DNA of 64,000 nt from Albugo candida. Its lineage: Eukaryota > Oomycota > Peronosporomycetes > Albuginales. This document shows positions 21,309 through 33,196 of this stretch, piece by piece. The notes beneath the pieces are model-generated. The model did not search any database, had not been told where the DNA came from, and worked only from the letters and a program-made list of their open reading frames with translations. Within the stretch, counting starts at the first letter, position 1, and each line of letters opens with the position of its first letter. Both the position numbers and the translations under genes were made by a program. Where the stretch lies: the NCBI GenBank assembly GCA_040437565.1, contig JBDOQK010000004.1, positions 558,001-622,000 on the forward strand, written 5' to 3'.

Positions 21309-22520
21309 AGGAGTGACGAATGAAGCGTCCAAATAAGCATATTAATGGTGAACGTATTTCCAATATGCGCAAGAATCTTCACGCTTGAAGACGTCCTCAC
21401 CCAGCATGATATTTATTTATAGGGTCCGTACCCAGCTCAGTTAAGGGTGTTCGCCCGTAGTACTTTTATTTAGACACCTTTCTGTTACTACAGTTTGGTA
21501 GTTATCTACTCTATTCTAATCACTAGTATGTAACGCTCTACGAACCCGGTCTAACTCCTGTACAGTTATTTTCTGGTGTAGTTGCCAGCGGTCTTGACAC
21601 GTCCATATCTNNNNNNNNNNNNNNNNNNNNNNNNNNNNNNNNNNNNNNNNNNNNNNNNNNNNNNNNNNNNNNNNNNNNNNNNNNNNNNNNNNNNNNNNNN
21701 NNNNNNNNNNCTTAAGTGATATTCACACGGTCAGGGGCTCATGATAGGATAAGGAAGGTAGTTAAAGAACCAGATAAACAGTGTAATGAAATTCTTGACA
21801 AAGCATGAGATACTTATATGCGCGTAGACCAAGTTCAACTTATTAAGCGATGTGGGGGTATAAATCGGCCTTTGAGGTATGACTGTAATAAATCCAAAGG
21901 GCAAGCCGACGCGCAATATTTGACTGCAAGCATCAGACGCTTCCCGTCTAGCACGAGATACGAAAATGCTGTGTACATATTTGACTGATGGGTATCAGCG
22001 TATGCTCTGTATTTTAATATACAAAAACGAAGGCGCCTTGATTAGCCAACTCTTAATCTTTAGAGAGTTTAATTCGATAAACAGCAAGCCCTGATAAAAA
22101 AACCGTCTCGTGAGACAGCCACCCTATGTCCGTTTTATAAGGGGAGTTGTGCTGGTAGCCACGCAAAGAGATTTTGAAGGGGTAGAGTGCACCATTTAAA
22201 TGCTTCTGTCATCATATGGTAGTCTCTTTTGAGCTCGACATCACTGCTGTTTGGTGCTGCATTTTCAATATCGTGGTGTGGATCAAACTTCAACATCATT
22301 GCACTCGCAATATCTATCTAGGTGAATTAGTAGGTTTCATATCTCTCTCGACTAACAATATTCAAGATTGAGACTTGAACAGGATATTGCAGCTATGATT
22401 ACCGTTGTGAAAACGGGAAGATGAATACCGACACAAACAAAGTAGCGAAAACGTCGATGTGAGGACGAAGCTTTTTGAACTTTATCTCCTGTAGTAACTA
22501 TATTGACCATAAATGCATTT
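21309..22520. other. Repeat-rich sequence around a gap, no gene
   Basis: No gene is supported. Sequence just left of the gap (about 21420-21610) has an LTR-like feel (TGTAACGCTCTACGAACCC at 21530), but no second copy is in the window, so no LTR is called. The right side holds only short frames. Confidence 0.35.
21611..21710. other. Assembly gap (100 N)
   Basis: A run of exactly 100 N with no duplicated flanks detected, so the true size is unknown. Confidence 0.99.
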
Positions 22521-22778
22521 ATTCAGATAATGTCGTTTTATAAGCTCCTTTGCACTGCTCGCGTTTGTACGTAATTGGATCATCTATGCATGTCTATCAT
22601 GATTGTTTCAAAATTTAGTTTAAATCTGGTGCAATGGAATGTGACGGTTTGCTTGAGATAATTAGATGTCGATATCATCGGAGCAGCAACCACTGGAAAA
22701 CAGTTTTAGATAATCCGATTGCGTGGAATACAAACCGTCAAGGACATCAATTTAAACACAACAATATCCTTATAAGAA
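22521..22778. repeat. Left copy of gap-flanking overlap (258 bp)
   Basis: Repeated at 22879-23136 with one substitution seen (A at 22586, G at 22944). This is an unmerged contig-end overlap; the single difference is what two haplotypes would show. Confidence 0.9.
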
Positions 22779-22878
22779 NNNNNNNNNNNNNNNNNNNNNN
22801 NNNNNNNNNNNNNNNNNNNNNNNNNNNNNNNNNNNNNNNNNNNNNNNNNNNNNNNNNNNNNNNNNNNNNNNNNNNNNN
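22779..22878. other. Assembly gap (100 N)
   Basis: A run of 100 N flanked by a 258-bp overlap, so probably no real missing sequence. Confidence 0.99.
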
Positions 22879-23136
22879 ATTCAGATAATGTCGTTTTATA
22901 AGCTCCTTTGCACTGCTCGCGTTTGTACGTAATTGGATCATCTGTGCATGTCTATCATGATTGTTTCAAAATTTAGTTTAAATCTGGTGCAATGGAATGT
23001 GACGGTTTGCTTGAGATAATTAGATGTCGATATCATCGGAGCAGCAACCACTGGAAAACAGTTTTAGATAATCCGATTGCGTGGAATACAAACCGTCAAG
23101 GACATCAATTTAAACACAACAATATCCTTATAAGAA
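22879..23136. repeat. Right copy of gap-flanking overlap (258 bp)
   Basis: Second copy of 22521-22778. An open frame of 78 codons (22992-23228) begins in it and reads past its end. A truncated copy of the frame lies left of the gap. The peptide has no recognised family. Confidence 0.9.
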
Positions 23137-23399
23137 TTTTCTATAAGCATCATAGAAAAAGAAGCCTTTTGTACGAATCTTACTTAAATTGCTATCCAGC
23201 GGTCGTTCCATTCCCCATCCCTATCTAGGCACTCCATGAGATTTCTGACAGAGTCCTTGAGAAAAATGGCCAACGGCGTGATTTTAGTCAGAGGCAATAA
23301 TTTGTCAAACTGAGGATGATCGGGTTCAAAGGATCCTGCATGAATGATGGCGTCTCAATTCGGCCTGTCCAAATCATATGAGATTTCACTCTCGTCTGT

Positions 23400-23478
23400 T
23401 TCTTATCTCTCACCTTGGGTTTCTTGTGTGTCCCTTTTAGTGATTTATCGATGTTTAAGTTTAGACATATATATTTAA
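23400..23478 (-). repeat. Dispersed repeat, copy 2, distal fragment
   Basis: On the minus strand this matches 20410-20490 of copy 1. Examples are TGTCTAAACTTAAACATCGA against TGTCTAAACTTATAAATCGA, and GGGACACACAAGAAACCC against GGGACACACAAGAACCTC. The rest of copy 2 lies at 25172-25790; the two parts are separated by a TIR-bounded insertion. Confidence 0.7.
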
Positions 23479-25171
23479 GGTATTGATATCCCGACAACTT
23501 TTTTCTTCATTACAGCATGCCTAGTTGAAGTTTTCTATATTACTAGAATTATACGTAAATGACTTCTCTAATGCCTAAACTACAATAAATAAACAAAATG
23601 AATGCAATGTTGGTCTTGAACGCCGCAGCGAGGCTCAGTGACTGGAATAAGATAGTACTGAGTTAGAAACACCACGCATCACCGACTTAGCATCGTTGAC
23701 GGCGTCCAACTTGAAGCAGGCTGGGCCGAGTAGAGAAATACCTCCTGGCTGAACCAGTATGTTGATAAGACGCTAATACTTGTGTCAAGTGCTCGAGCTG
23801 CTCCGTATCATAGCACTGCCTATGAAAATAGCGGATATGGGCACTCAGTGTGCTATAATCACCGAAACAGCTGGGGCAGTTGGCGTCGAAGTGCCGTGGG
23901 CGAAAAGTCTGCGATTCCGATCCGTCCAAATCAAATGAATGCGACAAGACTAATAATGTAAACCAAAAATCCTCCAGAACCACTCGAAAAGGTTCCCACG
24001 CATCACGAAGTGCAGGAATCCGTGCACACGCGATATGTGACCATCGCGGGCGAACAGAAAAGAAGATTGTCCACGACGGAAAGATCTCTTGCCAAATTGG
24101 ACTTGTCCTGTTTCAATCGAAAAACAAATGCTGGTAGCTTTCGACCACGTCACAATGCTTCTGAGTGCACAGGATGATTTCTGGATGTGATTGTTGTAAA
24201 AACCAAAATCGTGCTCGAACTGGTAAGATACAGAAGGATATTCGGTACTGGACATCCGAATAGATCGGTAGCAAACGTCTGCGAAGAGGTTTGAATAACT
24301 TGTAGAATTCTTTCACCTATGTTGACACCACACTTCGATCACGTTCTGATACGTGAAGCAACATTGGGTGTGGTTTATCCGGTGGCCTTACCTTCCCAAC
24401 GACTCGATAAGGGTGATTCCGACGTATCATCGAAAAGAAAACCTTCTTGTCTGAGAGTTGAATGCCAAAGTGAACCGGATAAGCGTGTGCCATTTCCATT
24501 CCGGGACAGCGTAATACTCCAGCAGTTTAAGCTCGTCGCAGAATGTCCGTTGCTTCGACGTACAACCGGCGTAAAGACTTCGATTGAGACTGATCGGACA
24601 GCTGCCCGACCTCCCTTGTACTAAAACGCAAAAGAATTCGAGAGCAGAGGCGAACCAGTCCGTTCTCTTACCAAACAAGTCACGTAAAAACCGTATTTGA
24701 AATGCTTGAGAGAAGCGCATCCGAAAACTACGCGCTGGTAGGGGCACCATTCCCAGACATCGACGATAAGCAGAGACACTTGTTGACCGTCATCTCTTCT
24801 CAAAATTTAGATGAGAGTCGATATGAAACCATATGGGAGCATCCAACATCGTGAGAAATCGCTCCTGTTGTGATAGTTCTTTGTCGGTAAGATCCCAATG
24901 ACTTTGGTGGAACCAAATACATGTCTGCTTCCACNNNNNNNNNNNNNNNNNNNNNNNNNNNNNNNNNNNNNNNNNNNNNNNNNNNNNNNNNNNNNNNNNN
25001 NNNNNNNNNNNNNNNNNNNNNNNNNNNNNNNNNNAAAAAGTTGCGGGAATATCTATACCCAAAATTTATAGTTACAAAAAAGTTGTGGGAGTAGTGATTT
25101 AAGTAGGCATGATGTAATTTAAAATGAAAAATAAAAATGTAATCAAAAAAAGTTGTCGGGATATCAGTACC
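23479..25171 (-). mobile_element. TIR-bounded DNA transposon, unclassified
   Basis: The left end reads GGTATTGATATCCCGACAAC followed by a T run. The right end is the reverse complement of that 26-bp end with one mismatch (25146-25171). Secondary copies of AAAAAGTTGYGGGA lie near the right end (25035, 25075). It interrupts a dispersed repeat whose uninterrupted form is at 19690-20490. At the junction, TATATTTAA on the left and TTATTGAA on the right both match the single ATTATTTAA of the empty site, suggesting a target duplication of about 8-9 bp. Inside are decayed minus-strand coding fragments. One has a Cys2His2-like stretch CPSCFGDYSTLSAHIRYFH near 23860. A gap lies within. The superfamily is not determined. 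Confidence 0.7.
24935..25034. other. Assembly gap (100 N)
   Basis: A run of 100 N inside the TIR element, with no duplicated flanks. Part of the element may be missing. Confidence 0.99.
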
Positions 25172-25790
25172 CTATTTTATTATTGAACGATGCAATGACG
25201 CGGATCTTTCCCGATTTGTACAAATAGCGCAGCTTAGATGAGAAGACAATATCACCCAATCAGCATGCAAAATCACAAAGCCTGGATTGATCTTACTGTC
25301 CATAACAAAGCGGGTTGGCAGCGGAGGTATCCAATACGAACAGCTACAGAGGAGGTGTCTCAAGCAAGCTTTTTACAGATCGCACAACGCAAATCGACAG
25401 AATCAGTAATACGATGGCGTCGACACCAAGTCGTACTCTTACCGCTCACTTGCATCGGACGGTTTTCCCATCATTTGAATCGCTTGATAGAGAGGTAATT
25501 TATTTGTAAAAGGCTCCGGCGATGACACCCTGCATAAATCTTGCACGTTTGAGCGAGATGACTAAGCGTGGGTTATCAATGCTAGATAATTGTGATCTTT
25601 GAAAGCAATAATAACCGAGCTATAGGACGAAGTGGGAAAAATAGTCGAAATGAATTCGCGTGCTAGTAAAAAACGATAAACCCAGATATTGCTTTATGGT
25701 GGAGTGGCGCTCAATGTAATTTGAACGAATGTCATAAAAGTATGCCTATAGAAGGAATGGCGAATTGCTGAACGCGCTATGATCACTTCT
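25172..25790 (-). repeat. Dispersed repeat, copy 2, proximal fragment
   Basis: Reverse-orientation match to 19690-20410. Landmarks on the minus strand include TTTTGCATGCTGATTGGG (about 25257-25274), CACGCTTAGTCATCTCGCT (about 25555-25573) and GCGCGTTCAGCAATTC (about 25764-25779). Divergence is visible throughout. With copy 1 it forms a long inverted pair about 5 kb apart. Confidence 0.75.
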
Positions 25791-25819
25791 CAGTTTGCCG
25801 GCTGCTACGTGACCTGCCA

Positions 25820-28030
25820 ATTTGGTACAAACGAATCCAAAAACAACTTTTTACCTTTTACTCTCGAAAACAATGGTTCAAGTCGATATATCGATACACT
25901 CCAGGGTGCTAGCGTCCCCTTGTACTAATGTGGCAACCTTCGTGAGTCACCCAGTTTTGGGTGACTGCACGGTTATTGATGAGTCATCACCTCTGTGTGA
26001 TGACGTGGAAAGTATCCCAACATCAGTGTGACGGTACAGGGTAATACCGGTGCTCCATGTTGTACCAGCGGTACATTTGGTCTGTTACTGCCTCGTCACA
26101 GAGTCACTCAAAGGCAACTACAAGTGTGAACGACGCCAAACCTCCCACTTTGGCGAAGCTTATCAACTCACAAGAGTCCTTCCGCAAAAAAACGCTCGAG
26201 CGAAAGCGTAATACCGCGTGGAGCTCCCAAACCAGAAAGCCTCGGATCGAGACTATATGTGCAACTCTATGCAGACGGAGAGCACCCAGAGTGGTCGGTC
26301 TTGGCTGCAAAACGGAAAGCGGTAGGACCTTTCCAAATCTGAAAAGCCACCTTCCCAAACGTCTTAGAGATGGTCCAAGCCTTGACCTGTACTCCAAATC
26401 GGAATCTCTTTACCTCCCTGGTGCGAGACCATGGCAATCCGGTTTTGAAAGCTTACTGGAGAGCCACTCAATCGCTCAGGTGTCTAAAAGGCCTGAATAA
26501 AACATCAGGGTGATGGTCACCACGGTGGATGTCTGCCGGCAGATGGATTGCCAGCCAGTGACTATCCTTGGTGGCATAGCCGAGTAGCTAAATTTATATA
26601 AGATAATTACTGAAATCATAAGTCATCGTCGTAGCCGTGGAGGAAGAATGGAAGAGCATTCTTCGCTCCTTCATAAACTAGGGTGCCAGGTGGTGTATGA
26701 CACTTTTTGCGAGATGATCCTCACCAAAGAAGTGGTGATGTCGACTCAGAGAGTCTATTTTGGCTCTTTGACATACCCTAGCAGCTGGTTTGAGCTGGTA
26801 AAGTCATTGAGCAAATCGCTTACGACAAACACCTCTGCGCAGTGAGGGAAAAAATTATCCCATTCGAACGGAGCGCCTACGTTTTGGACAAGTGACCCTA
26901 ATTGCTTCGAGTTGGGAGTCACAAAACTAGCTAAAGCAGTTCGGCAACAAACTTTCAACAATCACAACCAAGTCCGCAACAACAATCAGAAACAACAAAT
27001 AAATCAGCACAATCAAAAACAAAAATACACAGCAACTAATGCACTCGTGGTGGCACCAACAAAGGTAGTGTAGCCAGTTCCCATACAGGAACGTTTAAGC
27101 TCAACGTTCCCCCCCCCCAATATCACACCACCAGGGGAACTTGACCTATTGCAGCCTCTCCTCCCGTCCTACAACTGGAAAGTCAATCACAAGCACGGAT
27201 GGAGTGGGCTGGGGATTCTCCATGCAGTTGGCATGGAGAGGTGGAAAACGTAATCGGGTGGATCAATTCGAACAAATGGCTTCAAAGCACCACTTCATGC
27301 GCTCCCGAAGTTAGCGACCAGCAATTGCATTACTTTGCTCGCAACTATGGAGGTGGAGATCGAAGAAATACAAGCGGTTGCTAATCCGGCGCATGGAAAC
27401 CGCATCAAGAATATTCCCGTGAAAGCAAGGATGCCAAAAGAGATGGCACAATTTTATCAAAAGCGTCATACAACAGTAGAAAAAGAAGAGCGACCAACTA
27501 GAATAAGTGAAATACGGGAGCTCATGGAATTCGGTTTCAAAGATTCCCTCCACCCGCTCCGACCGGACAAGCTGGTTCAGGCCAATGCTTGTATCCCTTA
27601 TGTGAGAAAGATCATATAATTCAGCACGAATACGGAGCAAATCATTCGAGCAGCACTTGATCATCCGTTTACTATGAGCGGTGTGCTGCTCGCATTTATG
27701 GAGTCGAATGATAAAGCGGTGGATGATTTGGTGCATCTACTGATGATTAATCGCGTTTATGCAGCCCAAAATCTCGGCGAAGATGTTACGTTTGCGACTC
27801 CATTGCGTCGCAAATGTGGAGAAATTCCCCCAAAGTGATCTGTCTTGTTTGACAAAGTAATGTCGTGGTGGAAGTCCGTGCCGAAAATAGTGCTCAGTTT
27901 GACTCAAGCAACAAAAGCTCTCGCGTTGTTGGAACTGTTCTTTATGTGTACTGCCCCAACATTCTACAGAAACGATCACTGGATACAATATCTCACCGAT
28001 GAGCCAGTGATTTAGAATTCGGGTCATCAT
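25820..28030 (+). pseudogene. Decayed retroelement ORF, probably LINE ORF1 region
   Basis: A succession of plus-strand fragments is interrupted by stops and shifts: 26057-26500, 26648-26845, then 26850-27070 (Asn/Gln-rich, QVRNNNQKQQINQHNQKQ), and 27335-27619 running on to about 27835. The fragments are in the same orientation as, and directly upstream of, LINE endonuclease/RT remnants. An ORF1-type nucleic-acid-binding protein is the simplest explanation. No CCHC knuckle or RRM was found, so this is inferred from position. Confidence 0.45.
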
Positions 28031-29692
28031 TGTTGTTTTCTTTCGACAAATGTGCTCACATCGTTGTTACGCTCCGGCGTGGGCATAAAGTGCTGGTCTC
28101 AACGGTTTAGAGGTGAATGACGAGGATTTCTCTGTGGTGATCTCGACGAGCTCTCCCTGAATCTTAGCTTTTTCTCAGAAACAATACAACAGTTCACCTG
28201 TCAAAACAAGATTGTGAAACGAGGTTGGTTGTTGGTCTGCTTCAGCGTGAATGCTCAAGGCTCCTTGATTATTCCAAGGTGGAACAATATCCCAGCACTC
28301 ACGGTGAATGCCAATTGGATTCATAAAAATGGTCATCTATTTATCAATCACGTCCTTTCACAGCACTCCATTTTTTGTGTTCAAGAGTTAAAGTTCCACG
28401 ATCACAGCCAATTGAAATCATCTCAGGTTTTATTACATTCAAAACTACAGCACCAAATGTTTGTCAATGACCCCAACAGTGCTTTTCTTCATCCGACTCA
28501 AAACCGCAGTTGCGACGTCGTGACAAAACTTCGTTTGGACTTTCCTGGTTCTACAACAGCTGAGTAACTTACCGAACGAATCATTTCAATTCACCGTTTG
28601 GTTCTGCGTCTTCTTATTCACGATGCCGGTTTATGTTCACAATGTATATGAACCAGGCAAGGCCGAGGAAAGAGTCATATTCTATGATTTACTGATCTCC
28701 AACACTTTGCATTCGAGCGCAACACATCTCGTATTTGGTTCTTTCAACACAACACTCGACCCAGCATAACTATCAATGCTTCGAGTGGAACAATTCGGCA
28801 CGAACCAATTCGTTTGGCTTGTTTGGAACGGCTTTCAAAGTTGGGTGTAGTAGATGCTTGGCGAACCCAACATCCGACTGAACGATATTTACACTACCAT
28901 TACCGCGAAAGAATAGACTAAATCTCCATGTCGAAAGAGCTATTCGATATTGTCTACAAAATATCGGAATATTTCCGTCCACGACATGCGGGAGATTATC
29001 TGGCGCTAAAAGTAAATTTCGCAAATCCAGCTCAAACTCCAGGACGAGGATATTGCATATGTTCAATAAATAGGACTATTTGAATGTCCACAAGCTGTCG
29101 AAGCAATCAAGTTGGAAGCAAATTTGGTGCTGGAACAGTTACGGACAGCTTTAGATCCCGGAAAAATGTGGAAAAGTTGGAAGACGAAAATCAAGAAACA
29201 ACTTCGAGAAATTGAGAAAAAGATTTGACAAGATAGCCGACGTGATATTGATTATATCCAGCGTGTTTTGTAAGCCGCAGCAGCTCGATATCGCACTCAG
29301 GGCACCAATCAGTCGTCCACTTTCCGAAACGAGTCCCGACATTTCAGAAATTCGGTCGAAAACAATGCCAAACACAACCAAGACGAAAGCTTCGATCATC
29401 ACGGAAAGCATATGGAGGGCTCCTCCAAGAATATTTTATGCCCTCTGAATAGTTCTTTTCGTCGCGTGCGTATCGAAATTGACAGAAAAATGTGAAACCG
29501 GGACATCGAGTCCGAGGAGATTATTGACGAATTTAGAAATCATCGAGCTGGTGTCATGGGCTCTCTTTATAGCTCCGAGACCGACTCATATAATTCATGT
29601 GAAAGAAAGCAAGAAAGCTACGCGATTCGATTCGAGTTTCCCTTGCGTCTGAAGAGCAAGACCGTCTCTCAACTCGCTTAAGTACGGCTGAG

Positions 29693-30805
29693 ATGGCGGA
29701 CGCGATGAAGCACATGCGGGGTGATTCTTCTCTAGTTATTGATGGACTACCAGTTTCATCTCATCAGCTTGATCCGAGAACGTTTGGTGAGTGTCTGAAG
29801 ATCGTGTTCGTATATCAGCTCGAAAGAGGTATCTTTCTTCGACCAAAACGTCACTCGGCAATCACCTTGTTGCACGAAAAGGGATCACGAGGTGATCCTG
29901 GTAGCAAGCGATCGATAGCACTAGTTTGTGTCGATTTGAAAGTACATTCAGAAATGTTGGCGTATAGATTGCAGCGGATTTTGGCAAAACTGATCCACCA
30001 AGATCAAAAAGCATTAGTGCGAGTAAGTTCGATGCTTCACCATATTCGACATCTTACCGAAATCCAAGACTTGGTCACTCATCGTGGGGAGGAAGCATAT
30101 GCGACTTTTCTCGACTTTGAGAAAGCTCATGGCCGGGTCAATCGGACGTACTTGTTTCGTGTTTTGGAAAAAATGGGCTTTGGACAATGTTTTATCGACT
30201 CGGTTCGTCTTCTGAACAACAACACGAAGGCGCAGTTGATGATTAACGGAAAGATTGCACCGTTCATTACATCACAACGTGGAATGAAACAAGGCTATAC
30301 TCTCTCCGCATTACTTTTTATGATGACGATCAAACCTCTGACAAATCTACTTCGACAACATGAAGAACGCGGTATTTGGATCAATGACACGACTGGTGGG
30401 ACTGTATTGTTTTTTGCGCTTAAGATTCGACATTGCTTTCGGAGACACCAATTGATCTTTAGACGCAACTNNNNNNNNNNNNNNNNNNNNNNNNNNNNNN
30501 NNNNNNNNNNNNNNNNNNNNNNNNNNNNNNNNNNNNNNNNNNNNNNNNNNNNNNNNNNNNNNNNNNNNNNGTGTCCACGTATTCCCAATTTGACCATACT
30601 GGGTCCGGAGGATTCACTCAAGTATTTGAGTATTCCGTTCGTCCACACACCGACTCATTCGATGCTAATTGCAACTCTCGACAAGCGTTTTTATGACATA
30701 TGGTTTCGACGTCTAAGAACTGTGCGTGGTCGACAACGGGTTGCACAGACCATTATTTTGTCACGTCTGTGGCATTACACGATGCACTTATACATACCAG
30801 CATAG
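29693..30805 (+). pseudogene. LINE reverse transcriptase fragment
   Basis: This is the longest open piece of LINE ORF2, about 370 codons including 33 unknown residues from the gap. RT blocks 1-4 are recognisable: LVCVDLKVHSEMLAYRL, then the palm motif A FLDFEKAHGRVN (Tyr to His change next to the catalytic Asp region), then RGMKQGYTLSALLF. The catalytic Y/FxDD is not visible. Downstream, LGPEDSLKYLSIPF corresponds to the KYLG block after the palm. The conserved D-R-V-N is altered to G-R-V-N, so it is unlikely to be active even if complete. Confidence 0.85.
30471..30570. other. Assembly gap (100 N)
   Basis: A run of 100 N in the LINE reverse transcriptase at the position where the catalytic FADD block is expected. 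No duplicated flanks. Confidence 0.99.
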
Positions 30806-31421
30806 ACTATCGGCAGTGGTACCCGGTGCTTGATCATTTTGTGTTTGGTCGTAAACACAAAATAGACTCAAGCCTGGTCAGCTAAGAGTTTTTATATCTC
30901 CGTCGACATCCAATGCCTCGACAAAAAGTTCCGCGGATTGGAAAAGTGCTTCGACGGAATTATGACAACCTATCCAACCTTCCTTTGGACCACGCATTTT
31001 AAAATGTGGTCTCAGCTGGATTGGAGCATTACAATTTCAGATCTGAATGTTTTACAACGCCGTCAGTACTACATGGAACACCTACGTGCTTTCATGCGAC
31101 CAAGAATCATAATATCAGTCTGCTAGTCGGAATACGAGTACGCAAAACGTTTGGTACAATCATTTGCGTCGTGGACGAACTACATCGCACATTTCGAAAA
31201 ATACTCGCTACACTTCTCGAGATCGAAGTCTTCAAAACGTTTTTCGAGTAAATGACTTTTTTCGAGTAAGTGACAAATGGTCAACGAAGGACAATTTCAT
31301 CAACATTAAAACGAGAAAGATGTGCATATCGGATATAAAGTTATTGAGTCGACTACTCATGGAAGACACTCAGAAACTGCAGCGTGTCCGCTCGATGATT
31401 GGTCTTATCACTTGGATCCGA

Positions 31422-31605
31422 TGTAACAACCTCCATTGTACATGCATGCATATTTCATATTTAGTTGGAGAATTGGATTAGCCAATCAAATAGGTGAACC
31501 AGGACTCCTTAATTAAAAAATCTCACTTTCCATTTTTTAGCAAATAGAGCTTCGCCAGCAAATATCTTCCTTTGCTTCCTCCCCCTTCCTCCTGCGGGCG
31601 TTACA
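31422..31605 (+). repeat. 5' LTR of Ty3-like element
   Basis: A short LTR of 184 bp bounded by the inverted hexamers TGTAAC and GTTACA. Its last 114 bp match 33297-33410 with about five substitutions (~96% identity), so the insertion is not recent. Immediately downstream, a 23-bp unit beginning TTGGTCGTA is tandemly repeated (31620-31642, 31643-31665, partial third). Confidence 0.9.
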
Positions 31606-31788
31606 ACTGGTAGCACTTGTTGGTCGTATAATTCAAAGATCGTTGGTCGTACAATTCAAAGATCGTTGGTCGTACGGAAGGAGTTTTTCTTACGCACTGT
31701 TTAGCGTCACGACATTGGGAAAGCCGCTCGCCGAGTGTTTGTCGTTTGTTTATGTTTGGTTGGACTCTTTTTTGTTTTTTTTATTATC

Positions 31789-33196
31789 ATGACGTCATTG
31801 AACCCTCAAGGATGGTCCCCCGACGCCATCACGAAAACATTGATCGAATTAGTCGAAAAACAACAGCAATTGCTTGAAGCTATGACCAAGCGTGAATAAA
31901 GTTGAAGGGATCAGCTTAACTCAATTCCATGGTAAAATGGGCGAGTCCGTGGATCTGAACTTTGAGCAACTGGCTCAATACTTCGAAGCAAAGAATATCG
32001 ACTGGCGCGATGTCAGTCAAAGCGCTCGTGTTTTGGCAATCACGACCGCCAATTTCAAAGGGAATGCCGCAGCTTGGTACAAGTTGAACAAGCCATATAT
32101 CAAAGACGTGCAAGACCTCATCGTTTAAGTAAATGAAGAGTTTGTACCCCCTGATCTGCAAGAACGCTTGCGTGATCAATTTTACGCACTCAAACAGAAA
32201 AGTTGTCCAAACCTGGAAGTTTATATTTCAGGTTTCCGTAAAGCTATCATGCAAGTTACGGAAATGAGCGAGTTGGATAAAATTACCTATTTTACGCGCG
32301 GACTAGTAAGTCCCACACGGGAAGTGCAATACCGCCGGTGTGCCACAGTTTCACAAGCCATGAAGATTGCGTTGGAGTATGATCGATCTCATAGTGTCCG
32401 CGGGAAGAACTACCGTCCACCGGTATACTCGCAAGACCGATCACGTGCAACTTTCAATCAACATTATCACCATCAACAACCTGCATCACCGCACGTGCAA
32501 GAGAGTAACCCGGAACCAATGGAGATTGACTCAGGGTTTACCAAACATCGTCGCTCCTCCTCATCATCAGCTTCTTCGTCGAATGAATGTCGCTACTGCA
32601 AGAAGCCCGGTCACGTCATCGAACGCTGTTACAAGCTGAAGAATAAGAAGAAGCAAGCTCATAGCGCTCGACATGAACAAGCGGCTGCAGGCTTCAATAC
32701 TTCCACGTCTCCAAGAGCGACTTACTCGTTACCTTCTATGACAAGTTCCGGGAACGAAGTGGAAATTATCGAAATGGAAGAGATTTCGACGTCGACTATG
32801 GATCCGGTGCATCCAGAGAATGAACTTATTCGTAAACAAGGAACTTGTGATGGAACGCCTGTCACTACTTTGTTTGATAGCGGTGCAACCTGTAATGTTG
32901 TTCGTCCCGGCTTGGTGAAGAAACTGACACAATCTGGTGTCTCCCAACTTACACGATTTGATGGAACTTCCACTAGAGCCCGCTCCATTAAAAAGGGTGC
33001 TGCAACTATCGTATTTGATCGCTACAAATTTCGCAATTTACAAGTCATGGAATGGCCATTGGCTTCTGCTCATGACGTCATCTTGGGAAAACCATGGTTT
33101 ACAAAGTTTCAACCTCAACTTGGTTGGCGTTCTCATGAAATTTCATTTCCACATCAGTGCATGCCTTCGACATGCACTACTAGGGATAAAAGCAAT
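31789..33196 (+). pseudogene. Ty3-like gag-protease, frameshifted
   Basis: An ATG at 31789 opens MTSLNPQGWSPDAITKTLIE, which ends at a stop near 31899. The gag frame continues shifted from about 31892 (LTQFHGKMGESVDLNFEQL), hits one in-frame TAA at 32126-32128 and resumes in the same frame. The capsid region is followed by a CCHC knuckle C-RY-C-KKPG-H-VIER-C near 32587. Next come the protease LFDSGATCNVV near 32874 and DVILGKPWFTKF near 33075. One frameshift and one nonsense codon make this copy defective although otherwise well preserved. Confidence 0.88.

Larger units (their letters stand above)
28214..31421 (+). mobile_element. Decayed non-LTR retrotransposon (LINE) ORF2
   Basis: Domains appear in LINE order on the plus strand. 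An endonuclease-like start lies at 28214-28567 (SIFCVQELKFHDHSQL, equivalent to the CxQE.K motif) and continues through about 29200 with stops. The reverse transcriptase at 29693-30805 has FLDFEKAHGRVN (usual FLDFEKAYDRVN) and RGMKQGYTLSALLF (usual RGvkQGCPLSPLLF). The FADD block should follow directly but lies in the 100-N gap at 30471-30570. The C-terminal part runs to about 31421, where an LTR element is inserted, and resumes after 33415. Many stops and substitutions show it is dead. Confidence 0.85.

Noticed and set aside
22992-23228. 78-codon ORF appearing twice around a gap, as if a duplicated gene
   Set aside because: The second appearance is the 258-bp contig-end overlap. The frame itself has no recognisable family or supporting signals.
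26571-26600. GGTGGCATAGCCGAGTAGC as the 5' half of a tRNA
   Set aside because: No matching acceptor, anticodon or T arm follows within tRNA length.
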